Source: Serinus canaria (taxonomy: Eukaryota; Chordata; Aves; Passeriformes; Fringillidae). From it: a stretch of DNA of 64,000 bases. Below are positions 1-12,945 of the stretch, in pieces. Both the position numbers and the translations under genes were made by a program. Position 1 is the first letter of the stretch. Each line of letters begins with the position of its first letter. The DNA is taken from the NCBI RefSeq assembly GCF_022539315.1, contig NC_066332.1:2313001-2377000 (forward strand), read 5' to 3'. The notes beneath the pieces were generated by a model, which had not been told where the DNA came from, did no database searches, and worked only from the letters and a program-made list of their open reading frames with translations.

Positions 1-1022
1 TTATTCTTTTTCAGCCCACCTTGTCCAATAAGTGCAGCCTGAGAAAAGAAACTTTATTCCATTTCTTTCCCAGACTCCAATATCCATTCAGAAAGTAAAC
101 TGACCAAATCTAGAGAAAAGCTTGAAGCTTTATCCTCATTCCTCTGGAGCTCAGCACTTTCAGCTTCATGTCCTCACATTCCCTGAAGTGATTGGAGAAC
201 ATTCCCCAGCCATTTCTGAGGCTCTGTCCTGGCCAGCCTCAGAACAGCTTTTATGGCCAATTTTTTCATAAGTCTAATATTAAACTGAATTACTTCCTTT
301 CTTTTCTTCCCAGCTGCCAATTTTCCTTGTTTCACAAATGAAGATTATCACTTCTGCTAATTGTACAGCAGGGCCAGGGATCAGATTAGGATTGTCCCTT
401 TTCAGCATTCATTTCCCAAGCAGGACTGGAGTTACAGGTTTGGCTGCCAGGAGCTGCAGTTCCTGCTCACCTTTCCTTTCCAGCCATCCATCAGGGCTGG
501 GGTTTGAAAGGACCAGACATGCTCCTCCTGAAGCCCATATGGACAGGGTTTGTTAGCTTGGAAGCTGATCTGAAATATCCCATCAGAATTATCCTTAAAT
601 TTCAAATTACAAGTTCGGTTTTGGTCCTAATTTCCCATCTCCCAGAGATCACTGGCTGACAATCCTTTGTTGCACTGTGGGCTTCAAATGTGACCTAAGA
701 TTCTTTGATTGGGTTCCCAAATGAATATTTTAGTTTATATCTTTATCTGCCCCAGACTTTCCTGCTTTTGCCATTTTCTGGGAAGCTCTGTGGGTGATGG
801 CAGCCAGGCCTTGTCAGTTCAGCCTTGGGGGTCTGTATCCAGCCTTCCCACCTGGCCTGGCAATTCTCTAGATGTCCCCAGAACTTTCTTTCTTATCACA
901 GCTCTCAGTCCTTCCAAAAAGGGCTTCCAAAAAGGGCTTCCAGATGTTGCAGATTCTTGTTGCAATTACATCTGGCCACCTTTGATTTCTGAGTGAGTCC
1001 TGCAGAAAACAAGGGACTTCAG

Positions 1023-1041
1023 GAAAAAAAAAAAAAAAAAG
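1023..1041. repeat. Poly-A run
   Basis: About 18 A residues. There is no adjoining retrotransposon body or target-site duplication that I can recognise. Confidence 0.9.
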
Positions 1042-2867
1042 AGAAAAAAGAAGCAACAACTTCTCAGATACTGATGTTTAAAACCACTGTCTGGATGTTC
1101 TGAATTAATATTGTGTTAGAAGAAGCCAAATGGCTGCGTGCCAGGGCTCAACCCAAGGTGTATTTTTATGGCAAAGCAATAAACCCACAAAATAAGTGGT
1201 TTATAATGGAAATTCTGACACACTTTTAATATTAAGAGCAGAACTGTACTGCTTGTGGCAAGTGAGTATTTGACAGCTGCAGTGCTCACCTGCCAGCTGC
1301 AGTGCCTGAGCAGTCCCTCCTAAGGGAGGATTCCTCCTCATCTCCTCCTGCTCCAGCCACTCTCTGGGGGCAGATGGCTCCAGCCCTGGAGCCTCTCCAA
1401 GCCCTGTTCTGCCTGCTTACAGGGAGAAGCAGCTCTCTCTGGGCTTCCCAGAGCTCTGGGGGGTGCTGGAGCTCAGCAGCTGGAGGGTGGGAGGGTTCTG
1501 TGCCACTGCTCCTGCTGGGTGGCACTCACCTCAGGAGACAGAGCCAGGAGCAGCTGTGGGACTGAGCTGTCAGTGAAATCCAAAAATCAGCCCTGGAAAC
1601 TTCATACCAGAGCTGTGCATCAGTCCTGGAGAAAGGAGGAACCTTGAGCAGTATTTAGGACACTCTATACAGGCAGAAAGATCATTGATGGGCTGGGACA
1701 ATAATAGAAAATATTGGCAACAGTGAGAAAGGACTGAAATGAATTTCATAAGGATGAAATATCAAAATGAACACTACAGCTGAAGCAGTTAATTTGGGAA
1801 AAGACAAGGGACAGTTTATTCCCCCAGGGATGTCACAAGTGGTCACCTACACTGGCATCTCCCATCAATAAATCATTTCTAACACATAAATATATGAAGG
1901 GAAAGCAGGAGGGAGAATTGGATCTGTTCAACTGACAATATCCAATGCACTGGTGTGAGCTGGCTCTGCATCTGATCTGCTTCTCTGCCATTATTAAAGC
2001 TGAGATTTCCAAATATAATTTGGGGGGTTCTGGATGCTTTTGCCATGCCAAACATTTTGATTTGCAGTCACGTTTTTCAGGAAACCCCAGAAAGGAAGGA
2101 GTCAGTGTTTGGCTGCCAGAATGGAAGCAGAGACCTGTGCACACACACTTCTACACACAGCTTGAACTTATTTCATACTGCAGCCAGCAGTGGCAGAGAA
2201 AGGACTGTGAGGCAAAGAGAAGGAAACCTAAACAGCTGACAAATAAACACAGGGTGATGGATTCAACTCCCCAAGCAGCATGAATGCTTTCTATGCCATA
2301 AATTAACTTCTGCCCCTCCTAATGCACAGAGTAACTACAGCAGCAAAGAACAATGAAGAATTTAATTTTCAAAGTAAAATAAAATGAAGAGAAAATGAAA
2401 ACCAAATCACACATGACTTAAAAATAATCTGTCTGGAGATGAATTAAACCATTTGTGACTCTGAAGCAGAATTCATACCTTTATTTCCAGCATCTTCCAT
2501 TAACACCCCTAGGAAATTTAACAGAGTTAAATGAATGTTCTGGAGGGTGTGCTGGATCCAGGGAAGCAGAGCCTGGGCCACACCAACTGCCTCCAGTCTT
2601 TAGGAGAATCTAAGAACTAAAGCCATCAGCAGTCTTGACTTGCATCTTGAGGATATTACTCACAAGTGTGCACTGGCTTAGCTGGGTAGATTCTAAGGGC
2701 ATTTATAGCATGCCTAGAAATGAAATCACAGCTAAAAAAACCCATTTGTTGTGGTCAAATCACAAGCAGCCTGCTGGGCTCAGATGGGAAATGATCTGTG
2801 GCTCTCCAAGGAGCTTCATGGGCAACCAAACACTGCTGTGAAGGAAGGCAGGACTGAAACACCATTT

Positions 2868-2945
2868 CAGGACTACAACACCAGTCCAGGAGTGAAACAC
2901 CAGTCCAGGAGTGAAACACCAGTCCAGGGCCAAAACCACCACCCC
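2868..2945. repeat. Short tandem repeat, unit about 19-20 bp
   Basis: Three to four copies of GTGAAACACCAGTCCAGGA with diverged ends (ACTGAAACACCATTTCAGGA before, CCAAAACCACCACCCCAGGA after). Confidence 0.85.
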
Positions 2946-4029
2946 AGGACTGAAACAAACTGGGGAACACAGGGCAAGAATGGGATGGAGATGGAGAGGC
3001 AGCACACAATTAATCTCAACAAAGATACCATGAGACACCTCAATAATTTGGCAATTGGAGGCTTTAAAAGCCTCTTATTTTTAATCTACAAAATCAGCTC
3101 TGATGCTCTGGTGAGCTGAGAATAGCATCAATGTATGTGGGACAAGAGCTGGAGAGTTTACTCTGATTTTTCTGAGATCAGGCTTTGCTTTCTGATTAGT
3201 TTCATGCATTTCTTGGTGATTCCTTAGGTTAATTTTTAAATATAAATTCATATTAGTTTGGATGCTATTGGAAAGGAGCCCCAGCGTGGGTGCAAGCCCA
3301 GCTGTGCCTTGCAGAGGAGGAAAAGGAAGGGGTTTGACAGCAGCTCTGGTTGCTCCCAGCCCAGCTCTGCAGATCTCCAGCAGCCCCAGTGCTTTCCTTG
3401 GACCAGCTCCCCTCCTTTTATTAGCTCCTAGCTGCTTTTCTGGGGAAGAAAATCAATGGAAACTGGATTTCTCAAAATATTTGTTTTGGTGTAAAACAAA
3501 GATAGCCCAAGAAAAGTACTTCAGGCAGAAATCTCATGACTGAAAAATTAGACTGGTAAGATTTTAAGACCAAGTTAAAAGTTATGGGTTTTCTTGGGTT
3601 TACTTTCTTTGGAAGCAACAGAAACCTACAAACTCTTTTTTGGTACAACAATGCTCAGGACCCTTGAGGGTGTCAGCCTCACCTTCTGGCATGGTTTAAA
3701 TCAGGAGAATGTTCATAAATAATTTTAATCATTAGACTTCAATAATTGAGATTTCAAGACAGACACAGATCCACCCCTGAGCTGTAAAAGGTTTAACAAC
3801 TCAGACCCCTAGAGCCAGGCAGCAGAGGAGCTCCAAGATTCCCTCCATGGCAGGAGAGCAGGATGTGGAAAGTTGGAAGGTCAGTGGGAAAACTCAGTGC
3901 CATAGGAACTCCATTTTGTTCCTGTGTGAAATCACCAGGGGGAAATAAAGGGATGGAAGCCACGAGCACAAACACAACCCTGGGCAGGGGGGCAGCACTC
4001 AGGGAGCTGCTGCAGCTCTGGGGCTGTGC

Positions 4030-4265
4030 TGGGGGTTTGGGGGTTTGGTGGTTTGGGAGTTTGGGATTTGGGAGTTTGGGAGTTTGGGATTATGGGAGTT
4101 TGGGAATTTGGGAGTTTGGGGATTTGGGGGTTTGGGATTATGGGAGTTTGGGAATTTGGGAGTTTGGGGATTTGGGATTTTGGGAATTTGGGAGTTTGGG
4201 GATTTGGGAGTTTGGGAATTTGGGGGTTTGGGGTTATGGGAGTTTGGGGATTTGGGAGTTTGGGA
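4030..4265. repeat. GGG-rich simple array
   Basis: About 30 GGG or GGGG tracts in register every 7-9 bp, spaced by ATTT, AGTTT, AATTT or ATTATG. It looks like a degenerate higher-order repeat (GGGAGTTTGGGAATTT and similar). Every plus-strand frame is open, as expected from the repeat, so the long open frames across it are not genes. The plus strand could fold into many G-quadruplexes. Confidence 0.95.
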
Positions 4266-4348
4266 ACTCTGCTTTGCCCACCCACAGCCCTGTGCAAACC
4301 CCATTTACCTGGGCATTGCACAGGGAGCAGATCCAGCACCTGGGACTG

Positions 4349-4545
4349 TGTCCCACAGGGCCTGGAGGGGGCTGGGAAGCCCTAAATCCCCTGGGACAGA
4401 GCTGGACGTGTCCCTTAGCCCTGCCTGGAGCTGGGGAGGGTTGGGAATGGGTCCCACAGGGCCTGGAGGGGGCTGGGAAGCCCTAAATCCCCTGGGACAG
4501 AGCTGGAAGTGTCCCTTAGCCCTGCCTGGAGCCAGGGAAGGGGTG
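4349..4545. repeat. 101-bp tandem duplication
   Basis: TCCCACAGGGCCTGGAGGGG starts at 4,351 and again at 4,452, and similarity continues through CCCTAAATCCCCTGGGACAG and TCCCTTAGCCCTGCCTGGAG in both copies. The two copies are over 90 percent alike by eye. Confidence 0.9.
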
Positions 4546-6019
4546 GCCAGGGCTGGAGCTGAGGTGGCCCTGCAGGAGCAGCCTTGGCCCAAGGCCCAGC
4601 CCAGCCTGGGGGGACAAGGTCACCCTGCCAGAGGCAGGAACTGAGGCTCTGCTGAGCCCCTCATTCCCTGTCCCAGCCGAGGGGAGGAACCCCAACACTG
4701 CCACAGTGAGCTCTTGGCTTGCCCAGAACATGGGAGGTCCTTTCCTCAGAACAGAGAGGACAAGCCCAGGAATAATTGTGAAAATAAATACTTCAAAACT
4801 TGGCTCTCTTTCTTCACCTCCACAAAAAGGAGCAGTTAAATCCATAACCTGAGTTTCAGACTAACTTTTGTAAATTATTTCTCCTCTGCAAGAGTTAGGA
4901 AGCATTTCTTTGATCTTTGTGTATGAAATACTTCAATTTTCAGGGGAATCATAGGTAATGTCCCCTCTCATTTTAAAGTATAATTTGTGGCTTCAGTATT
5001 TACAATGTTATTTTGATGAAAGAGAAAAAAATATAATTCATTCAATATTGTTTATGTCTGGTTTGAAGTCCCAGATGTTACAAATTGAAGTCCAGATATT
5101 CAGATTTTTCCCATCTTTTGGAATTTTAAACTGTGCCTATAACTGACAAAATTTTTGCCTTCCCAGGGCTCCTTCCCTGACTGATCTCCTGTTGGTTTCT
5201 GCTTGATTTGGCTTCTACCTGACAGCAGAAGACAGAAATTGTTAAAAGTAAATTCTGTATCATAGAAAGGATTATTTTGCTTTCTCAGTAACATTATCCT
5301 GTAAGTCTGTACAGTATAAACTACATAGCAAAGGAATATTTATATTCATTATTTCCATACAAAAAGGAAGTGATTTTTCCTATCAGTGTAATATTATTGT
5401 ACCACATTCATGGGGCTGCCTGAAAAGGTGAAACCTGGGGTACAAGGTGGGAGAAAGCACTTGGAGCATGGATGAATGGAAAGTAAAGAGCTGGAGGATG
5501 TTCATGGGCTCTAAAACAGAGCACAGCAACAATTTAAACCAGGATTAATACAAATAAAAGGCTATATTGACAGAAACAGTCCCTAATATAACACATGCCA
5601 TTTTATAAGTAGCAATAATTAGAAAATAAGGATTGGGAAAGAATGAGAGCACCCATAACATTTTCATGTTTCCCTGCCTTATTTGAGATTGCTTTTATAA
5701 GATTGGATAAATTGCAGAACCTTTACTTCCCTTAGGAAGAGTATTTGAAATATCTGCAACACCCCTCTGCAAGGCAGGACTGGGCAAGGACAGAGCAGAG
5801 CCCTTTTTGGGAATGACTTCACTGCATCCCCTCCAAAATAAAACTGGCCTGAGAAAACAGAGAATTCCTTCAGGTACAAACCAGAGTTTGATTTGTAGCA
5901 GTATTTATCTCATCCACTTTGAGCAGCCACAAAAGCACAAGGACATCTCCAGAGGCCAGAAGGGAGAACAGCTCTGAGGCCACGTGAGCCTTTGGTCACC
6001 AGAGAATGAATTCTCCCAA
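4546..6019. other. Non-coding, nothing recognised
   Basis: AT-rich sequence without repeats, splice-supported frames or obvious regulatory clusters. Confidence 0.6.
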
Positions 6020-6650
6020 GAGGCACCAACAAAATTAGAAATAGGTGGCAAAGATAAAGCCAATTAGATGCTTATAAAGGGAAGGATAGCCCCATGCACT
6101 ATCTCTGCTCCTTGCCAGCAGCCATTCCCATCTGGAAGTGATTGTCAGGATGCTCCTCACAGGTCCAGCAGTGCCCGTTTCACGCCGGGAGGGGCCGCGA
6201 GCCCCGAGCCCGAGGATTTCCCAGGGATGCACTAATGTGTCAGACTTGTAAAATAGCTCTTAGAGCTGCAGCTCCACTTAGAGAAGGAGGAAACTCACTT
6301 TAAATACTTAAGGCTTTAATATCTAGTCCATTACTCTGCAGAAAGGTCTTGTAAAGAGTCAATTATGGGATACTTCTGATTCGATCCACATGCAAGGGAA
6401 ATCCGCTCCTTTGCCTTTAAGGCTGGCCACTAAGTGTCCTGTTTAAATAATTAGTGACACTTTTTCTTTGATCAAATTGATTCACATTGTTATTCTTTTA
6501 TGTTAATTTAAAGCTTAATCCATGTAAAATCCAAGACAGATCTTAATCCATCATTCAGAGGGCTTTTACAAAAAGGCACCGTGGTGACATTGTCCAGAAA
6601 ACACGACAGGTTAAAGACAGTAGTGAACCAAATGGAAGTGAAATGCTAAA
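6020..6650. promoter_or_regulatory. Candidate conserved enhancer-like element with CpG cluster and paired TAATCC sites
   Basis: The block includes a tight CpG cluster at about 6,175-6,215 (CACGCCGGGAGGGGCCGCGA) inside otherwise CpG-poor DNA. It then runs through AT-rich sequence with TAATTAGTGACAC, TTGATCAAATTGATT and two identical CTTAATCCAT words. TAATCC, at 6,516-6,521 and 6,544-6,549, is the bicoid/PITX-type homeodomain core. TBX4 is a known PITX1 target in the hindlimb, which makes a TBX4 enhancer a reasonable guess, though only a guess. Confidence 0.35.
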
Positions 6651-9174
6651 ATGCCCTTTTTTCTGCTTTTTTTTTTACCTTCTAAAAACCTGTGAATGAC
6701 CAACCCAGTTAATAGCAGTAGCAGGGCAACAATTTGGAAATAATTGTGAGTGGAGACACAAAGCTGGCAGCTGCTCTAGCACAAACCCCATTCCCCAGCA
6801 TGTTTAATAATGAAGCCAAAATCTGGGCGTCTCCTGCTATTAAAAATGTGTTAATAATGGAAAATATTTTAAAATAAACTGCAGTTCCTTTTACTTATAT
6901 TCTTGTTTTCTCCTCAAAGCTTAGTTGCCCAGGTTACAGGGAAGTTACCAGCAACAAAATTGGAATGGTTTTCAGACAGAGCTTGTTAAGGTGCTCAGCC
7001 AGTGGAGTGTAGGAGAAAAACCACTTTCAATATTTATCATTTCCATACTTTTGGTAGTATTTCTATAAATCTACAAATGAGAGGCTGATAATACACTTAC
7101 CTCTAGAAGTGCATAAATATTTAAGTTTTGCCCAAGCCCATAAATTCGAGAGGCCTTGCCAACTCTTTACTTCTCTACACATTCAAATAATCCAAATTAG
7201 TATCTCAAAGCTGAGGTAAAAACTTGTTACAATCTTACTGGAAAGTCACCTGGTAATTTCTGGCTATCAGCTGCATTCTAACCACAACATTTTCAGATGT
7301 TTTTGTGTTTTCTGACAACAATTAAAGAGTTGTGTTTCTAGACAGCAGTGCTGCTGCTAAATGAGGCACAGATGAGGCACAAGAAATGCTTTGCTAAAAT
7401 GCTGCTGAGAGGATTTAAACCCTCCAAATGTCTTCCTAAAATATTACTGCAGCACTGCAGAGGAAATAACAACAGCAAATATGCCACAATAATAATAATA
7501 ATTTGAAAAATCAAGGCAAACAAGATGACTGTTTGTTTATCTCCATGACAAAATCCTTGAGCAAAATTATTTTCTAGAGTGACAAATCCAAGGTAATTGC
7601 TGCAAAATTCCCACTTGGGGATGAACAGCTGGGTCTGGAGGACCTCTGCTGTCCAGGGACTGCACAGGCACACACTGCCAGCCCCAGCCATGGGAACAGC
7701 CTTGCCTTGTCTCCAGCAATTCCTCTGGCTGTACCAGCACTGAGAAATTGCCAAAATTAGTTCATTTAGCTTAATGAGCTCAGGAATTCTGTAAAAGAGT
7801 GGCTCAGCTGTCTGTGGTTTATAAAGTTAGAGACTCTGAGCATTGCCATAGGAATATTTTGATTTACCTGGTTTAGTTTGTACACGGGTGATGAAACCTG
7901 GGGATTTGTGGATACTTTCCTTTCCCAATTTCAAAAAGAGTGAAAAGAAATTTCCAGGTGACACTGGGGACACCAAAGCACTGAAGATGCAGCAGATCCA
8001 GCGTGGTCCCACCAGACACAGCAGCTCCAGCCTGGAGAGAAAACCTTCCCAGGTTCCTTCTGCACAGAACAGCCTCCAGCTTCAGGGAGAAATCCAAATA
8101 CCCAGGAGCTGGGACAATGGGCTGAGCCCCAGGGCAACTGGAATGGCTCAAAAGCCCTGGGATCCATCCCCCACTGACAATGGCACAGACACAAGTCCCT
8201 CTTATGTACAAAAGAAATATAAAAGTTATGGCTACAAATGTCAGTAAAAAAAGAAAGCCTTGCTATCAAAGCAATGAGGCATTGTAGGGAGCATGAGCAA
8301 GGTGAGGATTTCATTCTGCTCTTCAAGCTTTGGAGAGATTCCCCTGTCTGTACCATGCTGAGCCCTGGGCAGGCAGAGTTCATACACAATCAACAGACTT
8401 ATAAAAGCAGCTGGGGTGCAGTCTAATCTTGGTTAAGCTACTAATTTTCCTTTATTAAGGAATAGATTTTATTTTTCAGAATGCTGTCCCAGCACTGCTG
8501 AGCTGGAGCTGCATTTCTCTCCACAGAAAAAAGCAAAGCACAACTTCCCAAGAATATTTCTAACATTCACATTCTCTGAACCTCAGAGGAAGAAAAAACA
8601 ATTCTTATCTCATTCACTGCTCCTGTGTTGGTCACAAGGTATCCACAAATCCCCAAGTAACAAGTCAACGAGTAAAATCCATTGTAGAAGATTGTTTACC
8701 TGAAGAGAATTGGTAATTGGATTTTTAGTGTGTTTTAATGTGTGTGTATTGAAACTGTCAGCTGACAGACACGAAATTCAGAGCTGAGTGCTTAACAATT
8801 CAGTTTAAATGTAATGTAATATAGTGTAATATAAAATAATATAGTATAATAAAGTAATTAATTAACCTTTTAATATCAATAAAGTCAAATGCATCATTTC
8901 TCTGGCCTTCCTCAGCCTCACCCTGAGTGCCACGTGAGGGGAGGCTGCCCAAGGCTCTGCTCTGTCCCCTCCCTCCATGTCCTGCCCTTGACAAGTATTC
9001 TCCTTTTAGAGCTATTAGATCTTGGCAACATCCACTGCACTTCCCACTTAAGCTGAAGTAAGTACATGTACAGAAGGGCTCTGTCAACATATCTGGAAAG
9101 ATGTTTGGATTAACTAACAAAACCTATTTCAAATCTCAGATAATAAAATGTCCTCCTAAATCCTAATTGCAACT
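6651..9174. other. Non-coding, minor AT simple repeats only
   Basis: Contains short (AAT)n at about 7,487-7,503 and a degenerate TAATATA-type stretch at about 8,811-8,857. Nothing else was recognised. Confidence 0.6.
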
Positions 9175-9420
9175 TTCCTCTGGAGTCTTAGGGCGGGCAG
9201 CAGCTGATGTGCTGCTGCAGCTCAAGGTTTAGGTTGGTAAATGCGGCTTAGGGCTGGGTATTGCTGACTGCCAGAGTGGCTGAATAGGATCCAGCCCTCT
9301 CAAGGTGATTATCTGCCTAAAGAAGGAAGAAGATGAGCACAGGACAACCTTGTTTGTCATTTTGTGCACTTAATCAGACAAAGCTCATAATGCTAAGAGC
9401 TTCTCTATACCAGCAAAAAT
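9175..9420. promoter_or_regulatory. Candidate conserved non-coding element
   Basis: A CpG-bearing patch (AGGGCGGGCAGCAGCTGATG, AAATGCGGCTTAGGG) next to GATTATCTGCCTAA in plain AT-rich surroundings. It is weak evidence, from composition alone. Confidence 0.2.
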
Positions 9421-9816
9421 AAAACACAAGCAGCTTTCAAATAAATTACAGCACCATTTTGCAGAGGGGAGATCCACGAGCATGCATGGCAGAATTATCT
9501 TTAGTTGCTGTTTTCCAGCAGAAGAGCTTGGAACTGGAACAATAAATCATATTCCCAGAGAAGATGATTTTACTGTTTCTTGCACTGCTGAGGTTGCAGC
9601 CAAACCTCACTACACAGGACACAAAAAGCAGATTTTTTTGTTTTAAAGAAGATAAGCAGCTAGAATGACAGTTAGATAACAAGATCTGCCCTTTAGGTTA
9701 AATTGCTATCCAAAAGAAATAGAAATACAATGTCCTTTCCAGGAAAATACCCAGGGAAATTCTGTACTGACATAACACCAGGGGCATGTGGGCATTGCTT
9801 TGGCTTTCAGTCAATA

Positions 9817-9965
9817 ATAAAATAATAAAAATAAAATTTTTTAATTTTTTTTTAAAAATTAAAATTAAAATTAAAATTAAAATTATTAATAATATTACTA
9901 TTACTATTACTACTACTACTACTACTACTACTAATACTAATAATAATAATAATAATAATAATATT
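9817..9965. repeat. Compound AT-rich microsatellite
   Basis: Successive runs of AATAAAA-like units, (TTAAAA)n near 9,854-9,884, (TAC/TAT)n near 9,895-9,935 and (TAA)n to about 9,963. It is simple sequence only; the open frame across it is an artefact. Confidence 0.95.
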
Positions 9966-12678
9966 GCAAGAATAAAGCAATTCTAGTGTAACCTGGCAGA
10001 GTGGGTCATTGCTCACTTATGGATTTCATTTGCACAGCATTATGTTTAAAGCAGGTCAGTGAGCAGTGTTCTGTGACACCTTCCTTTCAGTTTGTTTTAT
10101 ATGACAAAGAAAAGAACAATTCATTTCCAAGAAGGTCTCTTGACTTTCAAAAGGGAAAATCTGAGAAAGGAAAAAGAAATTTACTCCTGGTTCTGCTTTA
10201 AGGTTAATACAAAATCCACAGCTCTGCCACCAATAATTTCTAGATGGTAAAACATCCCTGATATTTACTTCACAGTACTTTAACAAAGAAATTAAACCTT
10301 AATTAAATTGAGTTAAGGGCTACTCTAAATACAAATGTGGTATTAAAAGCAGACTTGTCCAAACTACATCCAAATAAACAGCATTGTCAGTGAGGAGTTC
10401 TCCACCATTTAAATGGCAAAACAAAAGCTCCAAACTGAAGAAGCAATAAAGGTGCCTGAGGAACACAACTTTAATACAAGTGTTTGAAAAAATGATAGGA
10501 ATCCAAATCTCAATTGAACTGGGTTAAATGCAGAAAAAATTCTACATTTAGAATTGCCAATTACTTGTTGCTGGCACCTGATGGCAACTTCTGTTATTCT
10601 CAATTTTATCCCAGTGTAACAGCAATCCAATTCTTATTTTATATGGTAATGCAAAGCCTGCACTTGTGTACAGCAAATCTCTAGAATTATAAATAGACTT
10701 CATAGAGTAAATGTTTCAGCAGCCTGAATGCTGAAGGGCATCTTCTCTAAGGATGTGAGCAGGCTCAGTGACAGGAGCACTCCCACAGTGCCAGGCCCAG
10801 TGCTGACACTCAGAATTGCACTTTTTGAATCACAATGAACCCATTTCAGTTCCCAATCACAACATTTCCCACCAAATTATTTCCAGTATCACTTATTCCT
10901 AATCATTTCCCAGCTGAAAGGTTTGGATTCTCCACTCTGTCACTCCAAACAATTTCCAGGTGTCCTGGGCTCACATCTAAACCAGGATAAAGTTGTTATA
11001 CTTGTATTGGTATTTGTCCTGCTCTGAAGGGTCCCAAACTGTTTTCTCTAATCCTTTAGGAAACCCCCTAATGAGGCTCATCTAATGCCTTGGACTAGTT
11101 AGGAAGGCAAACTCCAAGATTTAGCTCCTCAGTCTGTCTCTAAAGCTTCTAAGTGAAAGATGATTTACAGTTAAGCTATGAAAAATGTGAGCACTCTCAA
11201 GTCTGGAAAGTCTCAATCTGATTGCAGGAACTTCAATCCTGAGGAGAGATTGAGTCTCCCTGGCTGGAGACTGCCTGACTTAGGGAAGCAGCAGCTGGTG
11301 TGAAACATTCATTAACTTATAAAAGCTTTATAGACCTGTCTGAGCTTCTAGTAGGGACAAAATGGTCAGGTTTTGCACTGGAAGCACTGATCTGAAAGGT
11401 GAAGTTTACAGCTTCTGTGCTGGACAGCTGAACAAAATATTTCTCTGTCCCACTTTCAAAAATGTTATAAAATCAAATAAACCAGAAATCTTTATTGTGA
11501 GAAAAACCAGAGATATCTCAATGCATTAGGACAAACATGAGCAGAAATTCCAAGAGACAGTGGGGTGGTTCTTGTTATGATGAAGCCAAAATCCCCATTT
11601 GGGAACTGAATCCAAAGGGTCTGGAGAAGAAAAGGACAGGACTGACCTTAGGGAAGCCATAAAACATTTCTATAGACAAGAGTACATTTTGTCTAGGATT
11701 TAAAGCAAAGATTGAATAACTAATTTCACAGTGGGGTGAGAAGGGGAATGGGACCTCTGCAATTCAACTAGAATATAAATGTATTTGTAGCCAGCTTTTG
11801 AAGGCTGATGTTTATCTTGTCCTCCTGATATCAGAGCCACTCCAAGCTCCATCCCCTGTTAACTCAAGCTCTACTCAGCATTTCCAGCCAGGCTGCAATT
11901 TACAACACAGCTCTGCCCAGTTAAAACAGCACCAGATGATCCAAATTAATAAAACTCAAGTCTCCAATAAACCAGCAGAAGCTGTTTTGTTAAACTGAAA
12001 TTTTCATTTCATAATTAACCCCTGTGCAGGGCAAAAAAAGACAAAAGTGAACCTGCAGCCAACTCAAAGGAGCAGAACTGAAGAGCTGAATTTAATATAT
12101 CAAGGCCAATATTGACCAAAATATGTATTTAAAGAAATGGATTTGAAGTAAAACAGCCTAGGGAATATGCAAATGAGACCTCTGAAAGCAAATTTGGGGT
12201 TGATCCTAAAAACCACTCCTAATTAGAGTCCAAAAGGACTATTTCCTTGCAAAAATATTCTTCTGTCTTAAAGTTCTGTACACTGAGCAGGGATTTTATT
12301 ACCAGTTTGATGGCTCAACAATAATCACCTTGGTGTAAGAGAACTCTGCTGAGGCTGACACCAGAATTTAAAGCTCTGCTCCCTCCTCATCCAGAATAAT
12401 GAAATGGCTGGGAAGAAAAGCAGAGTTTTCAGTTTCCTTTTCAGAAAGGAAACTTGAAAATGGTTTAGAGTGGAGGTGAATGCACATTCATTGTATTTAT
12501 TTGTAAAACTATTTGGAACAGCCACAAGGTCCTCGTATGGCAATGAAAATTAAAGAAAGATGACAGCATGCAAGTTCAGTGCCCACTTTGCCTTCCTCTA
12601 AGAACAAATTCCAACAGGAATCTGGGCCAGGAGCTGTTTCAAAGGGCTGTCCACAGGACCCAGCCTTGGGCAGTGCTG
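9966..12678. other. Non-coding, nothing recognised
   Basis: AT-rich sequence. No repeat, exon or motif cluster that I can support. Confidence 0.6.
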
Positions 12679-12945
12679 GGTGGGATCAGCTCATGGTCAC
12701 CATTCTCCAGAGCTGGGTGGGATCAGCTCATGGTCACCATTCTCCAGAGCTGGGTGGGATCAGCTCATGGTCACCATTCTCCAGAGCTGGGTGGGATCAG
12801 CTCATGGTCACCATTCTCCAGAGCTGGGTGGGATCAGCTCATGGTCATCATTCTCCAGAGCTGGGTGGGATCAGCTCATGGTCACCATTCTCCAGAGCTG
12901 GGTGGGATCAGCTCATGGTCATCATTCTCCAGAGCTGGGTGGGTT
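12679..12945. repeat. 37-bp minisatellite
   Basis: Seven copies of a 37-bp unit that starts GGGTGGGATCAGCTCATGGT and ends CACCATTCTCCAGAGCT. Two copies have ATCATT for ACCATT. Because 37 is not a multiple of three, all plus-strand frames cycle through the same three peptides, which explains the overlapping open frames here. Confidence 0.97.

Larger units (their letters stand above)
1..4029. other. Non-coding, nothing recognised beyond listed repeats
   Basis: Mixed AT-rich and moderately GC-rich sequence. Open frames are short and lack splice or start context. No TBX4 exon or 3' UTR feature was identified. Confidence 0.6.

Noticed and set aside
3863..4644. Long overlapping open frames on both strands with Trp/Gly/Phe or Pro/Asn/Gln repeats
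   Set aside because: They arise wholly from the GGG-rich array and the 101-bp duplication; several frames are open at once and there is no splice or start context.
9786..9986. 66-residue Lys/Ile/Asn/Thr-rich open frame
   Set aside because: It is simple AT microsatellite sequence.
12679..12945. CRISPR-like regular repeats
   Set aside because: The repeats are contiguous with no unique spacers, and the window is vertebrate; it is a minisatellite.
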